Shown here: in pieces, positions 1-8,747 of the stretch
Layout of the letters: every line of letters begins with the position of its first letter
How positions within the stretch are numbered: position 1 is the first letter of the stretch
Source of the DNA: Dehalococcoidia bacterium
Lineage (GTDB): Bacteria; Chloroflexota; Dehalococcoidia; Dehalococcoidales; RBG-16-60-22
DNA length: 36,500 nucleotides
NCBI GenBank assembly: GCA_004375725.1
Contig: SOKS01000106.1
Location: 1 to 36,500, forward strand
Direction of reading: 5' to 3'
Notes under the pieces: model-generated
Told to the model about the DNA's origin: nothing
Databases searched by the model: none
The model's input: the letters and a program-made list of their open reading frames with translations, nothing else
Made by a program: the position numbers and the translations under genes

Positions 1-963
1 GGCATCCAGCCCACCGGTGACCTGCATATCGGCAACTACCTCGGTGCCATCCAGCACTGGGTGAAGACACAGCATGAATATGACAGCATTTTCTGCGTCG
101 TTGACCTCCACGCCATCACCGTCCCCCAGGAGCCCAGGGTACTGAAGGCCAAGATACGGGAGGTGGCGGGGCTGCTCATTGCGTCTGGAATTGACCCCGA
201 AATAGCCAGTGTCTTCGTCCAGTCCCACGTTCACGAACACAGCGAGCTTACCTGGATTCTCAACTGTTATATCCCGATGGGCTGGATGCGGCGCATGACT
301 CAGTTCAAGGAGAAATCGCAGAAGCAAAAAGAAGAGGTCAGCACCGCCCTCTTTGACTATCCAGCGCTGATGTCGGCCGATATACTGCTCTATAATACGG
401 ATGAGGTGCCGGTGGGGGAGGACCAGAAACAGCACGTGGAGCTGGCGCGGGATGTGGCGCAGCGCTTCAACTCCGTCTATGGCGAGACGTTTACCGTGCC
501 GAAGGCCGTCATCGCCAAGGCGGGCGCCCGCATCATGGGCCTGGACGACCCGACGCAGAAGATGAGCAAGAGCGAGGAGCAGTCGGGGCGTGCCATCAAC
601 CTGCTCGACCCCCCGGATGATATACGGGGTAAAATCATGCGGGCGACCACCGACTCCCGGCGCGAGATTCGCTTTGACGAAAACCGTCCCGGCATAAATA
701 ATTTGCTCGTCATCTACGAGCAGTTCACCGGGCGGGGCAGGGAAGAGATTGAGTCCCGGTTTGAGGGCAAAGGCTATGTGGACCTGAAGCGTGAACTGGC
801 CGAGGTGGTTGTCGAAGGCCTGCACCCGGTGCAGTCACGCTATCGTGAGCTGACCGCTGACCCGCAGCACATCGATACCCTGCTGGCTGAAGGAGCCAAC
901 AAGGTAAGGCCAGCCGCCGAAAAAACCCTGGCGCTGGTCAGGGATAAGGTGGGGATTGGCTAA
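1..963 (+). CDS. trpS: tryptophan--tRNA ligase, 5'-truncated by window edge
   Basis: Charges tRNA-Trp with tryptophan in the cytoplasm. The frame is open from base 1, so the first residues lie outside the window. The class I HIGH-type signature appears as DLHIGNYLGA within the first 20 codons. The TrpRS-typical VGEDQKQHVELARD segment follows, and the KMSKS loop is encoded at 559-573. About 320 residues are visible, close to the usual 330-350, so only a short N-terminal stretch is missing. The gene ends 11 bp from the end of the convergent rtcB, leaving no room for a separate terminator. The assignment is secure. Confidence 0.96.
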   Translation, partial: GIQPTGDLHIGNYLGAIQHWVKTQHEYDSIFCVVDLHAITVPQEPRVLKAKIREVAGLLIASGIDPEIASVFVQSHVHEHSELTWILNCYIPMGWMRRMTQFKEKSQKQKEEVSTALFDYPALMSADILLYNTDEVPVGEDQKQHVELARDVAQRFNSVYGETFTVPKAVIAKAGARIMGLDDPTQKMSKSEEQSGRAINLLDPPDDIRGKIMRATTDSRREIRFDENRPGINNLLVIYEQFTGRGREEIESRFEGKGYVDLKRELAEVVVEGLHPVQSRYRELTADPQHIDTLLAEGANKVRPAAEKTLALVRDKVGIG

Positions 964-974
964 TACCGTTGGCC

Positions 975-2432
975 TTATCCTTTGATAACCCCGATTGGCC
1001 TGGTTCTGGCCACGATTTTCGAGATACCGGCATTGTGGGCGACGCCTACCACGGAGGAAACGTCTTTGTAGGCCGAAGGGGCCTCCTCGGCAAGCCCGGC
1101 AAGGCTGCCTGCCCGTATCGTTATACCGCGGGCTTGCAGCGACTCAAGTACATCTCTTCCGCTTTGATGCCTTTTGGCGGCCGACCGGCTCTGCAACCTG
1201 CCGGCACCGTGGCAGGTGGAGCCAAAGGTCTCCTTCATCGCCTGTTCCGTACCCACCAGCACGTAGGAAGCCCGTCCCATGTCCCCGGGAATGAGCACCG
1301 GCTGACCGATTTGTGCGTATTTACCGGGCACTTCGGGATGGCCGGCGGGGAAGGCCCGGGTGGCTCCCTTGCGGTGCACGCAGAGCTTCTGCTTCTGGCC
1401 GTTTACCTGGTGTTCCTCTATCTTGGCGATATTGTGGGCGACATCGTAGATGAGCTCCAGACCAGCATCAACTTCTTTTATTCCCAGCACCCGGCAGAAC
1501 GCCTCTCTCACCCAGTGGGTGATGCACTGGCGGTTGGCCCAGGCGTAGTTGGCGGCGCCGCGCATTGCTGAGAGGTAAGCCTGTCCTTCCGGCGATTTTA
1601 CCGGACTGCAAGCAAGCTGGCGGTCAGGAAGGTCAATGCCATATTTGGCCATTGCCCTGACCATCTCCTTGATGTAGTCAGAAGCCACCTGGTGGCCCAG
1701 GCCGCGCGAGCCGCAGTGAACGTAAAGCATCACCTGGTCGACCTCATTGATGCCCATAGCCCTGGCAATGTCCGGCTCGTGGATTTCATCCACCAGCGCC
1801 ACCTCGAGGAAGTGATTGCCCGAGCCCAGCGTTCCCAGTTGGGGGAGGCCACGCTCTTTGGCCCGCCCGCTGACACTGGCAGGTTCCGCTCCGGCCATCT
1901 CGCCATTTTCCTCGGTGCTATCAAGGTCATCCGGTCGACCGTACCCGTGTTCCACCGCCCAGCGAGAGCCATTTCTCAGCACCTCATTGAGTTCTCCGCC
2001 CTTCAACCTGATCTTGCCCTTTGAGCCCACGCCAGAGGGCACGCTGTTGTACAGGGCATCCATCATTTGCTTCATTTTCGAGCTGACTTCGTCCTTCATC
2101 AGGTTGGTACGCAGGAGGCGCACACCGCAGTTGATGTCAAAGCCAACGCCTCCCGGCGAAACCACGCCGTCGTCCACTCTCATTGCCGCCACCCCGCCGA
2201 TGGGGAAGCCGTAGCCCCAGTGGATATCGGGCATGGCCAGCGAGTGGTTCACGATGCCGGGCAGGAAGGCGACGTTGGCCACCTGCTCCAGGGCCTGCTC
2301 CCCCCGGATTTGCTTCATCATATCGGCGTCGGCGTAAATGATGCCGGGCACGCGCATGCCCTGCTTGTAACTTTTCGGTATTCGCCAGCGATAGTCATCG
2401 ATTTTTTCCAGCGGTCCATTCCATGTCGCCAT
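975..2432 (-). CDS. rtcB: RNA-splicing ligase RtcB
   Basis: GTP- and Mn-dependent ligase that joins RNA 2',3'-cyclic phosphate or 3'-phosphate ends to 5'-OH ends. At 485 aa it is full length. Expected metal ligands are visible: D99 and C102 in GVGFDINCGV, H207 in GSGNHFLEV, H239 in YVHCGSRGLGH and H333 in VAHNIAK. The guanylylated histidine is H408 in STCHGAGR. It lies 11 bp downstream of the archease gene and is surely co-transcribed with it. Archease is the known activator of RtcB turnover, so the pair suggests an RNA repair function. It converges on trpS. Confidence 0.96.
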   Translation of the reverse strand: MATWNGPLEKIDDYRWRIPKSYKQGMRVPGIIYADADMMKQIRGEQALEQVANVAFLPGIVNHSLAMPDIHWGYGFPIGGVAAMRVDDGVVSPGGVGFDINCGVRLLRTNLMKDEVSSKMKQMMDALYNSVPSGVGSKGKIRLKGGELNEVLRNGSRWAVEHGYGRPDDLDSTEENGEMAGAEPASVSGRAKERGLPQLGTLGSGNHFLEVALVDEIHEPDIARAMGINEVDQVMLYVHCGSRGLGHQVASDYIKEMVRAMAKYGIDLPDRQLACSPVKSPEGQAYLSAMRGAANYAWANRQCITHWVREAFCRVLGIKEVDAGLELIYDVAHNIAKIEEHQVNGQKQKLCVHRKGATRAFPAGHPEVPGKYAQIGQPVLIPGDMGRASYVLVGTEQAMKETFGSTCHGAGRLQSRSAAKRHQSGRDVLESLQARGITIRAGSLAGLAEEAPSAYKDVSSVVGVAHNAGISKIVARTRPIGVIKG

Positions 2433-2443
2433 CCTGTCACCTC

Positions 2444-2854
2444 CTACACATCAAGGATAACCTGTACCCGGTTGTTCTCCCGGTCGACCTTCATCATGTG
2501 ATAGGTCGCTGATTTCACCCCCGTCTTCAATCGATGGCGGGAAGGGTCATACTTTTCGCCGTAGCAGATGGCCTTCAAACCGGAACCATCGAACCGTTCC
2601 ATATCAAATCGCTTCAGCAGCAGCATCTCAACGTCAAAGACGTAGAGCAGATAGTTGAGCCACTCGAAGAGCAGAGCCTCCGTGTCATCTTCTTTCAGTT
2701 CTATCTGGCGGGACTCTTTCTCCTGTACCCTGCCGAGGTCAGCCATAATTGAGAAGAGGCCGTAGGCGGCATTGGCAAACGCCTCGGCCAGATCATGCCC
2801 GTAGGCGACCAGTCCCATATCAGCCGTATGCTCGATAAGCTCAAATCGTTTCAT
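2444..2854 (-). CDS. archease, RtcB activator
   Basis: Small acidic protein of 136 aa that stimulates guanylylation and turnover of RtcB ligases. The N-terminus has the family signature FELIEHTADMG (H9, D12). An LLFEWLNYLLYVFD helix follows in the middle, and a TGVKSATYHMMKV strand near the C-terminus. The open frame extends to 2947, but the ATG at 2854 is chosen because GGAGAG lies just upstream and the family motif starts within 10 residues. A promoter ending 16 bases or so before this start also excludes the longer form. First gene of a two-gene operon with rtcB. Confidence 0.93.
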   Translation of the reverse strand: MKRFELIEHTADMGLVAYGHDLAEAFANAAYGLFSIMADLGRVQEKESRQIELKEDDTEALLFEWLNYLLYVFDVEMLLLKRFDMERFDGSGLKAICYGEKYDPSRHRLKTGVKSATYHMMKVDRENNRVQVILDV

Positions 2855-2876
2855 TTCTGCTCTCCGCACAAGTAAT

Positions 2877-2905
2877 ATTATACCGCATAGCCGTGTCGCT
2901 ATAAA
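2877..2905 (-). promoter_or_regulatory. candidate promoter for archease-rtcB
   Basis: On the minus strand TTTATA (2900-2905) and a perfect TATAAT (2877-2882) are separated by 17 bases. This sigma70-like arrangement would start transcription near 2870, shortly before the archease ATG at 2854. It was identified by consensus match only. Confidence 0.6.
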
Positions 2906-2918
2906 TGGGGATATATTC

Positions 2919-2947
2919 TTGAATAAAAGCCGAATCCCCTGTATCAT
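2919..2947 (+). promoter_or_regulatory. candidate promoter for ahcY-metK series
   Basis: TTGAAT (2919-2924) and TATCAT (2942-2947) are separated by 17 bases on the plus strand. Transcription would start near 2954, giving a leader of about 29 nt. That is too short to hold an S-adenosylhomocysteine or S-adenosylmethionine riboswitch. The element lies back to back with the archease promoter. Confidence 0.55.
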
Positions 2948-2982
2948 TAATTAACGTGGCATTTTTTTGACAAAGGAGCACA

Positions 2983-4245
2983 ATGACTTTACATAACTAT
3001 GATATTAAGGACCAGTCGCTGGCTGAAGCCGGCCGACAGCACATCGAATGGGCGTTCCGGGAAATGCCGGTGGTGGGGCTCATCCGGGAGCGTTTTGCCA
3101 AAGAACAGCCGCTGAAAGGGGTGCGGATTTCAGCCTGTCTCCACGTCACCACCGAAACGGCCAACCTGGCACTGACGCTGAAGGCGGGAGGTGCTGACCT
3201 GATTCTCTGCGCCTCCAACCCTCTGAGCACGCAGGATGACGCTGCCGCGGCGCTGGTCGAATATGATATTCCGACCAATGCCATGAAGGGTGAAGATGAA
3301 ACGACGTACTACCGGCATCTAAATACGGCGATTGACCATAAACCTCAGCTTACCGTGGACGATGGCGCCGACCTGGTGACCACGCTGCATACCAAAAGGC
3401 AGGAGATGATGGATAACGTCATTGGCGGGACTGAGGAGACGACCACCGGTGTGGTCCGCCTGCGCAGCATGGCGGCGGCGGGGAAGCTGAGGTACCCCAT
3501 CATCTCGGTGAATGATGCCCAGACCAAGTACCTTTTTGATAATCGTTACGGGACCGGGCAGAGTACCATCGATGGCATCACCCGCGCCACCAATATTCTG
3601 TGGGCGGGGAAAAAGGTGGTGGTGTGCGGCTACGGGTGGTGTGGCCACGGCGTGGCCCTGCGGGCTAAGGGTCTGGGCGCCCATGTCATCGTTGTTGAGG
3701 TGGCGCCGGTCAGGGCACTGGAGGCGGTGATGGATGGGTTTCAGGTCATGCCACTTATGGAAGCAGCCAGAATCGGTGACATTTTCGTCACCACCACGGG
3801 CAACAAGAGCGTGATTGACCAGGCCCACTTTGAGGTGATGAAGGACGGTGCCATTCTGGCCAACAGCGGACATTTCAATGTAGAAATAAACATCCCGTCT
3901 CTGGAAAGCATGGCAAAACGCACGCGGAAAATACGTGACTTCGTTGATGAGTACTCGTTGACAAACGGGCGCTGCCTTTACCTGCTGGGGGAGGGGAGAC
4001 TGATAAATCTGGCGGCAGCGGAAGGTCATCCGGCCAGCGTCATGGATATGAGCTTTGCCAATCAGGCGCTGTGCCTTGAATATCTGGCCAGAAATGCTGG
4101 CAAACTAAAAGCTACAGTCCATCCCGTGCCGGAAGACATTGACCGGCAGGTCGCCCGGTTGAAACTCAGCGCGATGGGCGTCTCGATTGATAGCCTGACC
4201 GGGGAACAGAAGAAATACCTGGCGAGCTGGGAAGAGGGAACATAA
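2983..4245 (+). CDS. ahcY: adenosylhomocysteinase
   Basis: Cytoplasmic NAD-dependent enzyme that splits S-adenosylhomocysteine into adenosine and homocysteine, relieving product inhibition of methyltransferases. At 420 aa it belongs to the shorter form seen in archaea and some bacteria. Visible active-site elements are CASNPLSTQDDAAAA (C76), DDGAD (126-130), GGTEETTTG, and VNDAQTKYLFDN, whose K182 and D186 match the catalytic Lys/Asp. The Rossmann loop is VVCGYGWCGHG (G216, G218, G221). The C-terminus ends in KKYLASWEEGT and lacks the HYRY-type tail of the long form. AAAGGAG at 2972-2978 supports the start. metK follows 32 bp downstream. Confidence 0.96.
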   Translation: MTLHNYDIKDQSLAEAGRQHIEWAFREMPVVGLIRERFAKEQPLKGVRISACLHVTTETANLALTLKAGGADLILCASNPLSTQDDAAAALVEYDIPTNAMKGEDETTYYRHLNTAIDHKPQLTVDDGADLVTTLHTKRQEMMDNVIGGTEETTTGVVRLRSMAAAGKLRYPIISVNDAQTKYLFDNRYGTGQSTIDGITRATNILWAGKKVVVCGYGWCGHGVALRAKGLGAHVIVVEVAPVRALEAVMDGFQVMPLMEAARIGDIFVTTTGNKSVIDQAHFEVMKDGAILANSGHFNVEINIPSLESMAKRTRKIRDFVDEYSLTNGRCLYLLGEGRLINLAAAEGHPASVMDMSFANQALCLEYLARNAGKLKATVHPVPEDIDRQVARLKLSAMGVSIDSLTGEQKKYLASWEEGT

Positions 4246-4277
4246 GTTGGATTTCATTTATAAGCATGGAGGAAGAA

Positions 4278-5486
4278 ATGCCCAGTAGTTTTGCGAGTTC
4301 ACCCAAATACCTGCTGACATCGGAATCGGTTACCGAAGGACATCCGGATAAAATTTGCGACCAGATATCGGACGCCGTTCTGGACTCAATAATGAAGCAG
4401 GACCCGTACGGTCGGGTGGCGTGTGAGACAGCGGTGACCAATGGCCTGGTCTTTGTCCTGGGAGAGATTACTACCGACTGCTACGTGGAAGTTCCGCAGA
4501 TAGTACGGCAGGTGGTTCGTGATATCGGCTACGTTCGCCCCGAATACGGCTTTGAGTACCAGTCCTGTGGTGTGATGGTCTCGATAAATGAGCAGTCGCC
4601 GGACATTGCCGGTGGTGTGGGCAAATCGCTGGAAGCCAAGAAAGGTTCTACCGACGAACTGGACCAGGTTGGGGCGGGTGATCAGGGAATGATGGTCGGC
4701 TTTGCCTGCACCGAGACCCCGGAACTGATGCCAATGCCGATTTCACTGTCGCATAAACTGTGCCGGCGACTGGCCGAAATAAGAAGAAACGGCACGCTGC
4801 CCTACCTGAGGCCTGATGGCAAATCGCAGGTTACCGTGGAGTACAATAACGGCAAGCCAGTTCGGTTAACCAATGTGGTTATTGGTGCTCAGCACAATCC
4901 TGAGCCATCTCAAGAACAGATTCGTCAGGATATCATCGAGCATGTGATTAAGAAAGTGGTGCCGCCATCACTACTGGACAGGGAAACCGAGTACTATGTT
5001 AATGCCACCGGCCGGTTTGAAATCGGCGGGCCGGTATCTGACACTGGCTTCACCGGTCGGAAGATACTGGTCGATACCTATGGTGGCATTGCCCGGCACG
5101 GCGGCGGCGCCTTTTCCGGGAAGGACCCGACCAAGGTTGACCGTTCGGCGGCATATGCCGCGCGCTATGTGGCCAAGAATCTGGTGGCGGCGGGGCTGGC
5201 GGAACGACTGGAGATTCAAGTCTCTTATGTCATCGGCGTTGCCCACCCGCTTTCCATTTCCATTGAGACCTTCGGCACGGGTAAGGTCGGCAATGAAGTG
5301 CTTCTCGGCCTGGTCAATAAGCACTTTGACCTGCGGCCAGGCGCCATCATCAAGTACTTGAACCTGCGCCGTCCTATTTACCGCCCGACCGCCTGCTACG
5401 GGCACTTCGGCCGGGACGACCTTGACCTCCCCTGGGAAAAGACGGATAAGGCGGAAATACTGAGAAGAGAGGCGCTGGGTAAATAG
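4278..5486 (+). CDS. metK: S-adenosylmethionine synthetase
   Basis: Makes S-adenosylmethionine from ATP and methionine; cytoplasmic, normally a tetramer. The protein is 402 aa, the usual bacterial size is about 390-400. Diagnostic motifs are SVTEGHPDKICDQISDAV near the N-terminus (H22), GAGDQGMMVGF, and GGGAFSGKDPTKVDRSAAY in the C-terminal third. An in-frame ATG also occurs at 4266, but GGAGGA at 4268-4273 sits at a good distance before the ATG at 4278, so the later start is preferred. Adjacent to ahcY, it completes the making and breaking sides of the methyl cycle. Confidence 0.96.
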   Translation: MPSSFASSPKYLLTSESVTEGHPDKICDQISDAVLDSIMKQDPYGRVACETAVTNGLVFVLGEITTDCYVEVPQIVRQVVRDIGYVRPEYGFEYQSCGVMVSINEQSPDIAGGVGKSLEAKKGSTDELDQVGAGDQGMMVGFACTETPELMPMPISLSHKLCRRLAEIRRNGTLPYLRPDGKSQVTVEYNNGKPVRLTNVVIGAQHNPEPSQEQIRQDIIEHVIKKVVPPSLLDRETEYYVNATGRFEIGGPVSDTGFTGRKILVDTYGGIARHGGGAFSGKDPTKVDRSAAYAARYVAKNLVAAGLAERLEIQVSYVIGVAHPLSISIETFGTGKVGNEVLLGLVNKHFDLRPGAIIKYLNLRRPIYRPTACYGHFGRDDLDLPWEKTDKAEILRREALGK

Positions 5487-5515
5487 GATTGAGGAAGGAG
5501 TGGAGGTAGCTCAAA

Positions 5516-6532
5516 ATGATTGTTGAGATGCAGCGGGGCATCGACGTCGAGCAGGTTGACAGTGTGGTGCAGCGTGCCAAGTCGCTCGGCTTTCAGGTAC
5601 AGCTGAACATGGGCACGGACAAGGTAGTCATTGCCATACTGGGCGGCAATACCGGGCAGGTACCGACGGATACCTTTGCGGTTCTCCCCGGCGTGGAAAG
5701 CGTCACCCGTATCATGAAGCCGTACAAGCTGGCTTCCCGGGAGTTTAAAGGTGAGGACAGCCTGGTAAACGTGGGCAAGGTGCAGATCGGCGGGAAACGT
5801 GTTGTGGTCATGGCCGGTCCCTGTGCGGTGGAGAATGAAAAGCAGCTTATGGAAGTGGGCAAGGCAATCAAGGAAACGGGAGCGGCGGTGCTGCGCGGCG
5901 GAGCCTTTAAACCGCGTACTTCGCCGTTCAGCTTTCAGGGATTGGAAGAGGCGGGGCTGGAACTGCTGGCCAAGGTGAGGCAGACCTTCAACATACCGGT
6001 GATAACCGAGGTAGTTGACCCGCACGATGTTGAGCTGGTGGCCAAATCGGCGGATATCCTTCAGGTCGGTTCCCGCAACATGCAGAATTTTGCCCTGCTG
6101 ACCGAGGTGGGGAAGAGCAAACGCCCGGTCATGCTGAAGCGCGGCTTTTCCAGCACGGTTACAGAATGGCTGACTGCCGCCGACTATTTGCTGGCCGAGG
6201 GGAACAGCCAGGTCATTCTCTGCGAGCGCGGTATCAGGACATTTGAGGACAGCATTCGTTTTTCACTGGATATTTCCTCCATCCCGGTGATAAAGAAGTT
6301 CAGTCACCTGCCATTGATTGTTGACCCGAGCCATGCCACCGGGCACTACTCGCTGGTGCCAGCAGTCGCCAAAGCAGCGGTGGCGGCAGGTGCCGATGGA
6401 ATCCTCATTGAAGTCCATCCCAATCCCAAGGAAGCGCTGGTGGACGGCCTGCAATCTCTAACTATTTCCGACTTCACCCGGCTGATGGCAGAGTTGAAAT
6501 CGATTGCCAAATCAATTGACAGATATATATAA
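5516..6532 (+). CDS. aroF: 3-deoxy-7-phosphoheptulonate synthase (DAHP synthase, type I-beta)
   Basis: First step of the shikimate pathway: condenses phosphoenolpyruvate with erythrose 4-phosphate. At 338 aa it has a ferredoxin-like N-terminal domain (about residues 1-75), as in the Thermotoga-type enzymes, followed by the barrel. Barrel motifs are MAGPCAVEN (metal ligand C103), RGGAFKPRTSPFSFQG, VGSRNMQNF, MLKRGF (K208), DPSHATGH (H273) and IEVHPNP (E299). GGAGGT at 5502-5507 lies 8 bases before the ATG. There is no chorismate mutase domain. The gene is 29 bp after metK. The symbol is used loosely, since aroF, aroG and aroH naming varies between genomes. Confidence 0.93.
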   Translation: MIVEMQRGIDVEQVDSVVQRAKSLGFQVQLNMGTDKVVIAILGGNTGQVPTDTFAVLPGVESVTRIMKPYKLASREFKGEDSLVNVGKVQIGGKRVVVMAGPCAVENEKQLMEVGKAIKETGAAVLRGGAFKPRTSPFSFQGLEEAGLELLAKVRQTFNIPVITEVVDPHDVELVAKSADILQVGSRNMQNFALLTEVGKSKRPVMLKRGFSSTVTEWLTAADYLLAEGNSQVILCERGIRTFEDSIRFSLDISSIPVIKKFSHLPLIVDPSHATGHYSLVPAVAKAAVAAGADGILIEVHPNPKEALVDGLQSLTISDFTRLMAELKSIAKSIDRYI

Positions 6533-6548
6533 TCAGGCCGGTTAATCT

Positions 6549-7229
6549 ATGATGGAAAAGGTTATCGTATCCTGGAGTGGGGGCAAAGACAGCGCCCTCA
6601 GCCTGTATGAAATACAGCGAGGCGGCAAATATCAGGTTGTGTCTTTGCTAACCTCGATAAATGAGTACCACGATCGGGTGAGCATGCACGGTGTACGCCG
6701 AGAAATGCTGGAACGGCAGGCGCAGGCGCTGGGGCTACCCCTGATAAAGATACTGCTACCCAAGGACTGTGCAGAAGAGGAATATGAATCCCGCTTGATG
6801 GATATTCTGAGCAGGGTGAAATCAGACGGTATAAACCAGGTGGTTTTCGGTGATATCTTCCTGGAGTGGATAAAGGAATATCGCGAAAAAAACCTGAGCA
6901 AGGTCGGGATGACGCCCATTTTACCCATCTGGGGGCGCAAAACTGATGAGCTTACCCGTTCATTCATCTCTCTGGGTTTCAAAGCGGTGCTCACCTGTGT
7001 CAATACCAAGATGATGCCGAAGCATTTCCTGGGCAGGGTGATCGACAGGCGTTTCCTGTCCGAGTTGCCGCCGGGTGTTGACCCCGGTGGTGAAAACGGT
7101 GAGTTCCACTCCTTTGTTTTCGCCGGGCCGATATTCCGGGAGAGCATACCGTATGCTCTGGGCAGAACCGTTTCCAGGGACGCCTACAGTTTTCGTGATG
7201 TGCTGCTACGGGAGGGATGGCGCGAATGA
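6549..7229 (+). CDS. Dph6-like ATP-pyrophosphatase (diphthine--ammonia ligase family)
   Basis: Protein of 226 aa. The N-terminal PP-loop SGGKDS (residues 10-15) of the adenine nucleotide alpha-hydrolase superfamily is intact. The C-terminal signature GVDPGGENGEFHSFVFAGP is typical of the archaeal and eukaryotic diphthine--ammonia ligase family (MJ0570-like). In archaea and eukaryotes this enzyme amidates diphthine on EF-2. Bacteria have EF-G without diphthamide, so the substrate here is unknown and the name describes only the family. A second ATG follows immediately at 6552. No strong ribosome-binding site is visible. The stop overlaps the start of the downstream mutase by ATGA. Confidence 0.85.
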   Translation: MMEKVIVSWSGGKDSALSLYEIQRGGKYQVVSLLTSINEYHDRVSMHGVRREMLERQAQALGLPLIKILLPKDCAEEEYESRLMDILSRVKSDGINQVVFGDIFLEWIKEYREKNLSKVGMTPILPIWGRKTDELTRSFISLGFKAVLTCVNTKMMPKHFLGRVIDRRFLSELPPGVDPGGENGEFHSFVFAGPIFRESIPYALGRTVSRDAYSFRDVLLREGWRE

Positions 7230-8656
7230 AAAATGAGATAACATTCGGTACCGATGGCTGGCGGGGCATAATCGCCAGGGATTTTACCTTTGCTAATGTG
7301 CGGATTTGCGCGCAGGGAGTCGCCGACTACCTGAAACAGTCGGGGATGGCCAGGCAGGGGTTGATTATCGGCTATGACACCCGTTTTGCTTCCGAGGACT
7401 TCGCTGCTGCCGCCGCCGAGGTGACGGCCGCGAGTGGCATCAAGACGTACCTGTGCGATAAGGCAACCCCGACCCCCGTTGTCAGCTACGGAGTGCTTGC
7501 CAAAAAGGCGGCTGGTGCCATCATCATCACGGCGAGCCACAATCCGGGTATATGGAATGGCTTCAAGTACAAGGACCAGTATGGAGCCAGTGCGCCGGAT
7601 AACGTTACCGATGAAATAATGAAATCCATCGACTGGACACTGGCCAAAGGGGAGCCAAAACAGATGCCACTGGAAAAGGCGGTGGAACAGGGGCTGGTGG
7701 AACGCACTGATTTGGCGAAAGTCTATCTCGAACAGGTTGACCGGCTTGTTGACTTGTCCGCAATACGGGAGGCAGGATTTAACATAAAGATAGATTCCAT
7801 GTACGGCGCCGGGGCGGGCTATCTCAAAGGAATATTGCAGGGCGGCAGCACCAGGGTAGCCGAGCTCAATGGCGGGCGAAACCCGCTTTTTCCGGGTATG
7901 GTACGACCCGAGCCAATCGCCATCAACCTCAAGAGGTTATCGACACTGGTCAGGGAGCAGGGGGCCAGCGTCGGCCTGGCGACGGACGGTGATGCCGACC
8001 GCGTGGGCATAATCGATGAGAATGGCGGCTTTCTCACCCAGCTTCAAGTATTCGCCTTGCTCTGTCTCTACCTCCTGGAGGCGCGGGGAGAAAAAGGGCC
8101 TCTGGTCAAGACGCTGACCAGCTCAAGCATGATTGACCGATTGGGTGAATTATATGATGTGCCGGTATTTGAGACGGCGGTGGGTTTCAAGTACATAGCC
8201 CCGATTATGCAGGCCGAAAACGCAGTGATTGGCGGTGAGGAGAGCGGTGGGTACGGCTTCCGCGGCCACGTAGCCGAACGTGACGGTATCCTGGCGGGTC
8301 TCTATTTTCTCGACTTCATGGTCAGGACGGGGAAAAAACCTTCAGAGCTTCTGGCCTATCTCTACAGCCAGGTGGGGCCACACTATTACCAGCGTATAGA
8401 TGCCGAGTTTCCCGAAGCGGAACGCCAGACGATTATAAATCGACTGCGTGACAACCCTCCGGAGTCAATTGAAGACGTGAAAGTCAGTAAAATAGATACC
8501 GCCGATGGCTTCCGGTACATCCTGGCGGATAACAGCTGGCTGCTGATACGGTTTTCTGGCACGGAGCCGGTGCTCCGTATCTACGCAGAGAGCAGCTCTG
8601 ATGCCAGGGTGGAAAAGCTGCTGGAAGCGGGGAAGAAGCTGGCTGGCGTAAAATAA
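7226..8656 (+). CDS. phosphoglucomutase/phosphomannomutase family protein
   Basis: Alpha-D-phosphohexomutase of 476 aa that interconverts hexose 1- and 6-phosphates through a phosphoserine. The four family elements are present in order: catalytic ITASHNP (S104), the metal loop TDGDADRVG (D254, D256, D258), the sugar loop GGEESGGYGFRGH, and the phosphate loop RFSGTEPVLRI near the C-terminus. The ATG at 7226 is chosen over 7217 because GGAGGG at 7211-7216 is well spaced from it and it makes a four-base ATGA overlap with the upstream stop. The sequence does not show whether glucose, mannose or glucosamine phosphate is preferred. Confidence 0.93.
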   Translation: MKNEITFGTDGWRGIIARDFTFANVRICAQGVADYLKQSGMARQGLIIGYDTRFASEDFAAAAAEVTAASGIKTYLCDKATPTPVVSYGVLAKKAAGAIIITASHNPGIWNGFKYKDQYGASAPDNVTDEIMKSIDWTLAKGEPKQMPLEKAVEQGLVERTDLAKVYLEQVDRLVDLSAIREAGFNIKIDSMYGAGAGYLKGILQGGSTRVAELNGGRNPLFPGMVRPEPIAINLKRLSTLVREQGASVGLATDGDADRVGIIDENGGFLTQLQVFALLCLYLLEARGEKGPLVKTLTSSSMIDRLGELYDVPVFETAVGFKYIAPIMQAENAVIGGEESGGYGFRGHVAERDGILAGLYFLDFMVRTGKKPSELLAYLYSQVGPHYYQRIDAEFPEAERQTIINRLRDNPPESIEDVKVSKIDTADGFRYILADNSWLLIRFSGTEPVLRIYAESSSDARVEKLLEAGKKLAGVK

Positions 8657-8696
8657 AAGCAGTAGAATACGTCATATACTGACTTCTGTATAAAAA

Positions 8697-8719
8697 GAGA
8701 GGGGCAAAGAGCCCCTCTC
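8697..8719 (-). terminator. intrinsic terminator, likely bidirectional
   Basis: A perfect 9-bp stem (GAGAGGGGC at 8697-8705 with GCCCCTCTC at 8711-8719) encloses a 5-base loop. Read on the minus strand it is followed by TTTTTA, giving a good terminator for the ribosomal operon ending with rpsI. Read on the plus strand it is followed by a weaker T-rich stretch after the mutase gene. Confidence 0.85.
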
Positions 8720-8747
8720 ATATTTATTAATACCGCTCGTGTGTCGC

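Noticed and set aside
969..2501. Several plus-strand frames opposite rtcB
   Set aside because: RtcB on the minus strand is unmistakable over its full length; the opposite frames show no family features.
2855..2982. Possible S-adenosylhomocysteine or S-adenosylmethionine riboswitch before ahcY
   Set aside because: The leader from the candidate promoter to the ATG is only about 29 nt, and no conserved riboswitch core was seen in the region.
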